DNA of 64,000 nucleotides, taken from assembly GCA_019915015.1 (NCBI GenBank), contig JAHBBC010000016.1, positions 310,001-374,000 of the forward strand, written 5' to 3'. The position numbers and the translations under genes are program-made. The stretch is from Auriscalpium vulgare. Lineage: Eukaryota > Basidiomycota > Agaricomycetes > Russulales > Auriscalpiaceae. Below the pieces are notes generated by a model, which searched no databases, was not told where the DNA came from, and worked only from the letters and a program-made list of their open reading frames with translations. Positions within the stretch are counted from its first letter, which is position 1, and every line of letters starts with the position of its first letter. Shown piece by piece: positions 11,542 through 19,128 of this stretch.

Positions 11542-12705
11542 ATGCCGTCGCCTTTTGTCCTGTCTGTCCGCGCCCTCGACTTGCTCACGCTTCTCCTCGC
11601 CCCGCCGTCGCTGATGCTAGAGGCTACTCCCGTGGTCGCCCTTGTCGAGGAGAGGGAAGCCTGGGGTCGCCGCGTGGCTGGTGCCATTGTATGTGAACTG
11701 CGCGGCCGCTCTTTACTGCCCAATACTGATTCTCCACAGGAGGGTGTCCGTGTTTCTGAGCGCCCATTGTTCCTGCGTGTGGCGGCCATGGTTACTGTCC
11801 CCGTGTTCGAGGCCCTCTTCGTTGTCGCCCCCCACGTTCGCGACACGTTCGCCGTATGGGGTGGGTCCCTCGTTTTGGCCTCGGCGCCCCCGGCGAACAG
11901 CCTCGCGCAAGATCCGCTCGGGCAGCCGCCCCTCGCCGCCCTTTCCTTCCGCGGAGTTTTGAGCCACGGGCGTGACGTTGTCCGCCTCGGCGAAGCTGTC
12001 TTGTTCAAGATGCTCGAGGGCGGCCAGCTCTCGCACGCAGCGTACCAGGGCGAACTCGGGGCGCTGTACCGCACCCGCGTACCCCTTCGCCAGAACCCTG
12101 GCTGTCTGGCAGTGCATGAGGGGATCGTCGACGCCATGTATGCGTGTTCCACCGCCCTTCGCGCCGAGCATGGCGGCTCCCAGATCATCCTGTCCGCGGC
12201 CTATCATGCCACCACCGCCGCCGCGGGCGGCACCGCCGTGGACCTCGCCGAAACCTTCCAACGCATCGCCGGCCCCATTTCAGCGTCCTTCCTGACGTAC
12301 GCCGAAGATTCCATTGTACACCTTCGCCTCGCTTTCGATTACGTCCAGCTCGTCCGCGGCTCCCGTACTTCCGACCTGGCATATGGCGTTGAGTTTGCCC
12401 GCGCGGCCGACCAGCTGGAAGCCACCGCGCGGGAACATATTCACGACCTTACGCTCTGGGCTGTCATGCTTGATCGTTTTCGCCTCGTCACGTCGTTGGC
12501 GCGTTCCCTTCGCGTGGCCGGGCTGCCGCCTTCGGTGACGGGCCACCCCGGCGAGGAGGACATCATTCTAGTCGGCGATACCGGTCGCGGGGGTCGCCCC
12601 GTGCACAACCCTATGGAGGAAGGCGCGTACGTCCCTCCTGCGCGCCGCGCGGGACGGTTCCGCCCTCGTTCGGCGAACGCCGGCGTGAACGCCTCCGCAA
12701 CGTAA
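11542..12705 (+). CDS. Antisense accessory protein B of the Gypsy element
   Basis: Paralogue of accessory protein A; function unknown. The ATG at 11542 (context GTACCATGC) opens 370 aa after removal of the intron 11689-11739 (GTATGT..CCACAG, 51 nt). As in A, exon 1 is 49 codons, the intron is phase 0, divisible by three and stop-free, and the intron starts share GTRYGTGAAC. Exon 1 ends with EEREAWGRRVAGAI, matching ELETWGRQLVALL in A. The rest is Ala-rich and helical with FLRVAAMVTVPVFEALFVVA near the start of exon 2 and a basic C-terminus (PPARRAGRFRPRS). No known domain recognised. The motif TTCGGCGAA lies within its last codons at 12669. A polyadenylation-like AATAAA follows at 12783. Confidence 0.75.
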   Translation: MPSPFVLSVRALDLLTLLLAPPSLMLEATPVVALVEEREAWGRRVAGAIVCELRGRSLLPNTDSPQEGVRVSERPLFLRVAAMVTVPVFEALFVVAPHVRDTFAVWGGSLVLASAPPANSLAQDPLGQPPLAALSFRGVLSHGRDVVRLGEAVLFKMLEGGQLSHAAYQGELGALYRTRVPLRQNPGCLAVHEGIVDAMYACSTALRAEHGGSQIILSAAYHATTAAAGGTAVDLAETFQRIAGPISASFLTYAEDSIVHLRLAFDYVQLVRGSRTSDLAYGVEFARAADQLEATAREHIHDLTLWAVMLDRFRLVTSLARSLRVAGLPPSVTGHPGEEDIILVGDTGRGGRPVHNPMEEGAYVPPARRAGRFRPRSANAGVNASAT

Positions 12706-12782
12706 ATGCGTCTGCGTAGCTGGGCGAAGACAGTAGAGGTTCTTGGTCGCCCAGCTATCCTGTGCGTTAGTAGTCGGAATGC

Positions 12783-12788
12783 AATAAA
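12783..12788 (+). terminator. Possible poly(A) signal for accessory gene B
   Basis: AATAAA 78 bp after the stop of gene B. It supports separate transcription of the antisense genes but fungal poly(A) signals are loose. Confidence 0.4.
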
Positions 12789-12866
12789 AGGTTGCTTGCG
12801 CGTTGATGGTATAGTGATCCCAGTGCATTTCCCCTTGTCGGCTACCATCGACCTCTTCCGCGCGAT

Positions 12867-12881
12867 CCGCCCCCCCACTGA
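12867..12881 (-). promoter_or_regulatory. Internal polypurine-tract-like copy 3 (diverged)
   Basis: CCGCCCCCCCACTGA on the plus strand, 13 of 15 identical to the tract at 9623. It lies 256 bp before the start of gene C. Confidence 0.45.
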
Positions 12882-13136
12882 GTGATGGGCGCTTCCGACT
12901 TGTAGGTTTTCTGGTGGCCGCGAGGCAGTGCTCCGAAGTAGCTGCGCGCGTACGTCATAGTGACTACACGCCTGCTGCCGAGCTAGGGCGCCTATACACG
13001 GAAGCAAAACTCGCGCGCTACGCACGGCCCAGCTCGTCTGTACGGCATCCGCGTCTCTTTTGTGCCACAAGTTCGCCGCGCTTCGCTTCTTGTTCTTGAC
13101 CTTCACTTCCCCTCCCTTTCCTCGCGCACGCTTTCC

Positions 13137-15208
13137 ATGGCCGACCCGTCCGCCCTGGCTGATTTCGCCCGCGACATCGTCGTCGCCGACCTGGCCTCCG
13201 TGGAGGCCGACCTCCCGGTGTCCGGTACAGTCGCTGAGCGGCAGGCTTGGTGCGTTCGCGCAGCCGTCGTTTCCGTGCGTGCCCCACTCTCCCCTTTTTC
13301 GTGTCCGCCTTGCTAACCTTCCCTTCAGGAGCGCCTGTGGGCATTACTGGGTCGCGCCGTCGCGCTGCCTCCCGGTGTGGCGGACCGCCTCCGCCTCTTG
13401 GACAGCGCGGTCGGCCGCCTCCGCCCCGCCGATCCCGCGCCCGCTCCGACGTTTGCGCCTCTCGCGCCGTTCCCGGCCCCTTCCCCTCCTGCTGCCAGCC
13501 CGGCACGTCCTACCCCCGCGTCCCGTAAGAAGAAGGTGCGTTCTCGTCATCTCACCCTTCTCACGTCCGCTAATCGCTCCGCCCCCAGCCCGTCAAGAAG
13601 CCGGCTCGCGTCGAGGTCGTGATCCCGGCACGCCCAGCGGTCCCCCCGCCCGTCGTCGCTGCGGCTCCTGGGGTCCCGCCTCCCGAGCCCGAGCCCGCAC
13701 CGCTCTCTCCACGCGACGAGCGAGCCCAACGGAACGCAGCCCGCAGGGCTCGCACCGCCGTTGTGCCCGCTCCGGTCATTCCTCCCCCCGCCGTTACCGC
13801 GCCCGTACCCGTGACTCCCCCTACACGCAAGCGAACGCGGAGTCAAGCCCGCAAGAAGACCCGCGCCCCGATCGACGCCGACGCCCTGTCCAGCGAGGTC
13901 GACGACGAGGGCGATCCCCTCTACCAAACTTCCCGCGTCCGTCCCACGTTCGTCGAGCGGTACGCCGGTGAACGTGTCCCGGTGCGTTCTTGCCTCCCGT
14001 CTCGTCCTCCTAGAGTCTGACCGCCCCTCCATCCTCTGTAGACCAGTCAGCGGTGCACGTACTGCCGTTATCACTTCGACGAGCCCGCGGACTGCTATTT
14101 CAAGCCCCACAGTCTCGCCAAGTGCGTCAAGTGCCGGGTGCACAAGAAGCACTGTGGTGGCGCTGTTCTGGAGGGCGGGTACGTACAGCGGCCCAAGCGC
14201 CGTACCCGCGCCGACTCGCCTTCGCCTGGACCTCGCCCACGCAAACGTGCGCGCGCCAACCCTCCGTCCTCGTTGCAAGTGGCGCACCCGCCGGGTTCGC
14301 CGTCGCTCCCCAACCACCGCGGGCTCTCCCCTGGCTCTCGCGTCGCGATGATGCCCTTCCCAGAGGCGCTAGCTTTCGCCGACCTTCCCAGTAGGTCACT
14401 TCTCCTCCTTTCTCCCTACCTGCCTTGACCCATTCCCGCAGGCGCATATGGCCCCGCCGCGCCGCTCCTCCGCGATATGGCGGCCGAAATCGAGACGGCT
14501 CAGGCTGAGTGGACGTCCCTTCTGGCGCCCATCTCGGACTTCGGCGAGACCCTTGGCGACCTCAATGGGCTCTATATCGAGCTGTCCGCTAACGCGCACG
14601 CCCTCCGTGTCCTGGCGCGCCGCCACGACCGCCTCCACCTCCGTGCGCGCCAGATCGCCGATATCCTCGATCGGTCCCCCACTCCCGCGTCTGAGCCGTC
14701 GCCCGTCATCCCCACTGCTCTCCGGGTAGCGCCTGGCGGCCGCATCCGCTCGACTCCTCCCCCGGTCGCTGGTCCCTCCGGCCCCCAGTCGCGGGCGCGT
14801 CTTGAAGACGAGCTGGAAGACCTCGCTCGCTCCCCTTCGCCTCCGCTCCTTGCCAGCCCGCGTGCGCTCATTCGCACGGCTTCGCCTCCCGTCGCTGGCC
14901 CTTCCCGCCTGCGTTCGCCCACTCCTGTCGCCGAATCCTACGACACCTGGGGAGGGTTCCAGGATTCCTGCGACGAGATCGCAATGGGGCCGTCCTTCTC
15001 CGACCCTCTCGCCCCGTCGCCCCTCCCCGAGTCCGTTGCCAGTCCCGCGCCCGACGCCGCTGTGGCCGATGATCACCCCGGCCTTTTCCTGCCCGGCGCG
15101 ACCGCTACCCCCGTCTTGGATGTCGGCGACATCGGCATCCTTCTGCCTGTTGCCGAGGATTCGGAGGGGGTGGAAGGGGAGGTCGCTGGCGTCATTGCCT
15201 TGGAGTAG
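13137..15208 (+). CDS. Antisense accessory protein C with a Zn(II)2Cys6-like cluster
   Basis: Probable DNA-binding protein encoded by the Gypsy element. Five exons keep one frame: 13137-13274, 13329-13535, 13589-13981, 14042-14390, 14442-15208, together 617 aa, all introns GT..AG and 51-60 nt. Exon 1 is 46 codons and phase 0, ending ERQAWCVRAAVVS, like the EREAWGRR end of gene B exon 1. Then comes a Pro/Ala-rich region with KRTRSQARKKTR (nuclear-localisation-like). The cysteines run CTYC, C, C, CVKC, C with spacing CX2C-X9-C-X9-CX2C-X6-C; fungal binuclear clusters have CX2C-X6-C-X5-12-CX2C-X6-8-C, so the second half fits and the first loop is longer. A basic patch RPRKRARA follows, then a helical region and an acidic C-terminus (EDSEGVEGEVAGVIALE) that could activate transcription. 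Role in regulating the element is inference. Confidence 0.78.
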
Positions 15209-15399
15209 TGGTGTTGCTTCGTTTCCGTTGTTTCCGGTTCCTCGTTCTTCTGTCTCTCTTCCTGTACCGTTCCCCTCTTGTTTCCTGCTGCCTTCTCCGT
15301 GTCCTTGTAGCCTTCTCTTTTTCCCCAAAATGTAAATAGCCTGTGTCTTCCGCTGTTCAATTGAGATCCCTCCTGTTCTTGACGCGTGAGCTCTGCCAA

Positions 15400-15415
15400 C
15401 CTCCCCCCAACTTGA
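15400..15415 (-). promoter_or_regulatory. Internal polypurine-tract-like copy 4
   Basis: CCTCCCCCCAACTTGA on the plus strand, the 9623 tract with one inserted T. It sits 22 bp beyond the pol stop, where a simple Gypsy element would have its polypurine tract before the LTR. Confidence 0.65.
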
Positions 15416-15436
15416 AGACAGAGCTGTCCTCAGCGC

Positions 15437-18400
15437 TTATTGATCGGCATGGTCGTCCACATCGCTCCCTACACTCGCGCGGTCGCTCCCGTCGGCGCCG
15501 TCTTCGCTGAGCGAACGTGACTCGCCTAGCTCGCCCACTACACTGGGAGCCAGGTCGCCAGACGTGAGTGCCACGACCCGGTCGATCGGCACATCTATGA
15601 AGTCGGGCAGCCTGGGCAGGTCCATGTGTGTACGGGCGAAGTAAGGGATGACGCGAAATTCGGCGACCGGGCGGTCAAAGATCGCGCCGTTCAAGTCGCA
15701 GAGGATGTACGGGCCGCCTTTTCGCCGAGCAACGACAATGAAGGGCCCATCGTACCGCGGGAGCATCTTCCGGTCCAGCGATTTCTCATACTGTGTGTAG
15801 CGGAGTAGGACAAGGTCGCCCCGTTGAAAGTTGTAGTCCTTGATGGACGTCTCGTGATCGCGTTCAAACTTCACGGCCGCGATTCGGCGAGCGTCATAAA
15901 CTTTCGAGTGCAACGTCCGCAGTTGTGTACGGCGTTTCTGCAAGGCGACCGCCCGTCTCGCGATGAGATCCGTCGTAGACAAGATTGAGTCTGGCGGCGG
16001 TAGGAGATACGTGGCTTCGACGATATCGAGTGGCAGCAACGGTTGCGTGCCCGTGGCCGCAAAGTACGGCGAACAGCCCATGCGCCGGCGCGTCGTGACC
16101 CTATCAGCCCAAAACACGGAGTGCGCCACATTCGCCCACTTAGTCGTGTCGCCGTCTGCTGCCTTATAGAGCGCCTGGCGAACGTCAAAGTGGGAGCGTT
16201 CGATGAGCCCATTGGAGCGCGAATTATAGCCGGAGATCCTGATGTGTCGCACGCCGTATTGGTCCTCCAAGGCCTTCAGCGCGGCCACGTACGGGGTTCC
16301 GTTGTCTGTGACGATTTCGCGGAGAGCACCCCACCGGCACAGGACATCTTCGAAGATCCATCTGGCGATGGACGTCGCGTTCTCCTGCCGGAGCATTCTC
16401 CATTCCGGAAAGTGAGACACGGAGCAGCGGCCTTGGACCAGATACTTGAAGCCTTTTGACGCCGGCATGTGCATGGTGTCGGCGTACATTTTGGCGAAGA
16501 GTCCCGCGGGCGTGGCGACTTTCGGCGGAATGAGGACGTGCTTGACTTGGCGCGTCTGGCAGATGCCACACGTCCTCACAAACCAGGCGACGTCCCGGTC
16601 CAGGAACGGCCACCAGACGCGCTCCAGTAATAGCATGCGCGTCGCGTAGACGCCGCGATGCCCGACGTCATTGTGACAGGCCTCCAACGCTGCCATCCTC
16701 TTGTCCTGGGGCAACACCAACTGATGACGTCCCTGGGGTTCCTTCTTGAAAAGGCTCGTGCCGTCCAAGAAAAATTCCGTGCAGTACCGCAAAAAGGTGG
16801 CGTATTCCTGATCGCTGAGGTTTGCCGGCCGCTGCAGCGTACGATGCCACTCGCGGACTTTATCAATGCGCGAGTCGGCATCCTTGCTGCGAGCGTCTCG
16901 CTCGACCTTATCATAAGAAACCGATACTACTTGGTTCAGCGAAAAGAAAGTGGCCACGGAGGTTCGAGTAACCCCACTCTGCTCCGTCGGCGAGCTTCGG
17001 CGAACTCCGGGCACGTAGACGTTGATGAGATGCATAAACCCGTACAGCGCGTCCACCCAGTCTTCAAAATGGTCGTCGTTGGGCTCGTCGGCGTCGCCTG
17101 GTTGGCGACGGCGACGCGATAACCCGTCTGGGCCGTGGAACAGGCCCGGGACGTGTACCAAGATAAAGTGAAACATTAAAATCGCTATGATCCACCTATT
17201 GATGCTCGCCGACGGCTCAATGTCAGGGTTGTCCAGCATGCCTTTTATGTATCTTGCATCGACTTCGACCACGAGGTTCCGTACCCCAATCAGGTAAAGC
17301 TTTAGGGCGCGTAGCGCCCTGAAGAGGCCGTATAGCTCCAATTTCGGCTGTGAGAACCGTGCTTCCCGGTCGTTAAGGGCTATGGAACCAAATCGTGCGT
17401 AATGTCGCTTCTTGCGGCTCTTTGGCTCGTCGTGATCCGCCTGGCAGAGCAAGAACCCCACCGCGATCGGCGAAGTATCCACGGCAAGAATGACCGCGTC
17501 GCCCGAATGGTAGTCGATAGGCTGTAGCGCCGGGGACTCTAGCACCGCAGCCTTTAGGTCTTCCATGGCTGCCAACTGCTCCGCCCCAAATTCGAAAGGG
17601 ACATCCTTTCGCGTGAGGTGCGTCAACGCGTGTGCGCGATGGGCAAAATGTTGGATGAATACGCGTAGGACCCCAACCGTCCCCAGGAATGCGCGCACGT
17701 CTGAAAGGTCTCGACACGGCCCCCAGTTCACGATTTTGGACACACGGGCCTCGTCGGGTACGCGGCCTTCCGCCGTGCAGCGGTGGCCGACCACCATGAT
17801 CTCCGGCGCACAGAGCACCGTTTTCCAGCCCGAGAACGTTCCACCCGAGTACTTCATCCGTTGTACCACCCGGTTGAGGTTCTGAAAGTGTTCCCACACG
17901 AATCGGCGAATACCCTCATTGTCGGCGATAGTCTCGTAGTTTCCTTCCTCGTCTTGGTACCTACTCGCCGGACCTTTGACCGGTACGTCGTCGATGAATG
18001 GTACCGTGATGTGTGGTATTTCCGCCTGCAGGATGTGGGTGACGTCGTCGTGAAATATCGGCACGGAATTCGTCCATCCCATAGGCAAGGTGACCAGTCG
18101 TAGGGCGCCGTACGGGGTCTGGAACGTAGTCAGGTCCCGTGACGCGACGTCCAGGGTCCGTTCGTCGTAGCCCACATACAGGTCCAACATCCCTCCGCAC
18201 GCTCTCCCAGCAAACTGTTCGGCGAGCTGGTCCGTGAACGGCGGAACTCCCGAGTGCGCAATTGTCACCGCGTTGAGGGGCTCGAGGCTGTGTACTAAAC
18301 GCAAACTCGTGCCGTCTTTCTTGACCACACAGAACCATTTGGAACGGTACGAGGAGTTGGATGGTTCGTAAACGTTCGCCGCTAGCTTTCGGCGAATCTG

Positions 18401-19120
18401 TTCGCAGACCTGATCGTAGATGCCAGGCGGGATTGGGATGTTGCGCTGCACCCACAGCGTATGGGGAACTACGGGAATGGTAACCGGCGGAAAGAAGTCC
18501 TCACGGAAGTGCCCTCGCTCTGTATCGTCCCATGCAAACGCCTCGTTGTGCACTCCCATGAAGTGGTGCATCAGCTTGCGCTCCTCCGGCCACAGGAAGT
18601 CCGGTCCGTGGACCACGTCGAACTGGGCTCTCCTCTCAGCCGTATACCGGCCTTCAGCTTTAAAGTCCGGGGGCTGGGTCGGCAGTACCGGTATGTCCGC
18701 CAGCGGGTCGCCAGCGATATCGCGCACTATCCGGAACTGCTGGGGCAGGTCGGCAAGAACGGGTTTCACTTTGAGATGTACTGGCTTGTACTTCTTTTTA
18801 GTTGCCGCAAAGACGGCCTTCGCTTTCTCGTTCTGTACCAAGGGTTCGGCGCCGAGGGTCTTGTCCGAACTCGCGTGCGAAGGCAGCTCAGCCGCTGCGA
18901 AATAGAATAAAGGATCCGCGGGTATATGGACGACATCGACCGGCGACGTCTTAAACAATCGTGGGGTATCCCCCGGCAAATCACAGAAAGATAAATAGGT
19001 TGCACGTAACTCGTTTGCTCCCGTCGAGGAGTCGAAGGGGACCAGGTTTTCAATCTTAAGCTCTTCAGTGTCGCCGGGCCGGAACGAGACCACTAGCGCC
19101 ACCTCCGCCTGATCCACCAA
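15437..19120 (-). CDS. pol: Gypsy Pol polyprotein (reverse transcriptase, RNase H, integrase)
   Basis: Copies element RNA into DNA and inserts it. The frame is open from 19120 (first possible start-like codon TTG, no ATG nearby) and continues upstream overlapping the end of gag in the -1 frame, so it is probably made as a Gag-Pol fusion. Reverse transcriptase has RSKWFCVVKKDGTSLRLVH and the catalytic FIDD at about residue 375 (YxDD in most relatives). RNase H starts near 546 with AVDTSP. Integrase has the HHCC finger (H..H in NDVGHRGVYATR, CGICQTRQ), then catalytic D in ADTM (about 880), D in TDNG (about 939) and E in IERSH (about 972). A GPY/F-like module (YDGPFIVVARRKGGPY) lies near 1125. 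No chromodomain seen. The C-terminus is acidic. No stop or missing catalytic residue. Confidence 0.93.
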   Translation of the reverse strand: MVDQAEVALVVSFRPGDTEELKIENLVPFDSSTGANELRATYLSFCDLPGDTPRLFKTSPVDVVHIPADPLFYFAAAELPSHASSDKTLGAEPLVQNEKAKAVFAATKKKYKPVHLKVKPVLADLPQQFRIVRDIAGDPLADIPVLPTQPPDFKAEGRYTAERRAQFDVVHGPDFLWPEERKLMHHFMGVHNEAFAWDDTERGHFREDFFPPVTIPVVPHTLWVQRNIPIPPGIYDQVCEQIRRKLAANVYEPSNSSYRSKWFCVVKKDGTSLRLVHSLEPLNAVTIAHSGVPPFTDQLAEQFAGRACGGMLDLYVGYDERTLDVASRDLTTFQTPYGALRLVTLPMGWTNSVPIFHDDVTHILQAEIPHITVPFIDDVPVKGPASRYQDEEGNYETIADNEGIRRFVWEHFQNLNRVVQRMKYSGGTFSGWKTVLCAPEIMVVGHRCTAEGRVPDEARVSKIVNWGPCRDLSDVRAFLGTVGVLRVFIQHFAHRAHALTHLTRKDVPFEFGAEQLAAMEDLKAAVLESPALQPIDYHSGDAVILAVDTSPIAVGFLLCQADHDEPKSRKKRHYARFGSIALNDREARFSQPKLELYGLFRALRALKLYLIGVRNLVVEVDARYIKGMLDNPDIEPSASINRWIIAILMFHFILVHVPGLFHGPDGLSRRRRQPGDADEPNDDHFEDWVDALYGFMHLINVYVPGVRRSSPTEQSGVTRTSVATFFSLNQVVSVSYDKVERDARSKDADSRIDKVREWHRTLQRPANLSDQEYATFLRYCTEFFLDGTSLFKKEPQGRHQLVLPQDKRMAALEACHNDVGHRGVYATRMLLLERVWWPFLDRDVAWFVRTCGICQTRQVKHVLIPPKVATPAGLFAKMYADTMHMPASKGFKYLVQGRCSVSHFPEWRMLRQENATSIARWIFEDVLCRWGALREIVTDNGTPYVAALKALEDQYGVRHIRISGYNSRSNGLIERSHFDVRQALYKAADGDTTKWANVAHSVFWADRVTTRRRMGCSPYFAATGTQPLLPLDIVEATYLLPPPDSILSTTDLIARRAVALQKRRTQLRTLHSKVYDARRIAAVKFERDHETSIKDYNFQRGDLVLLRYTQYEKSLDRKMLPRYDGPFIVVARRKGGPYILCDLNGAIFDRPVAEFRVIPYFARTHMDLPRLPDFIDVPIDRVVALTSGDLAPSVVGELGESRSLSEDGADGSDRASVGSDVDDHADQ

Positions 19121-19128
19121 CGACCCCT

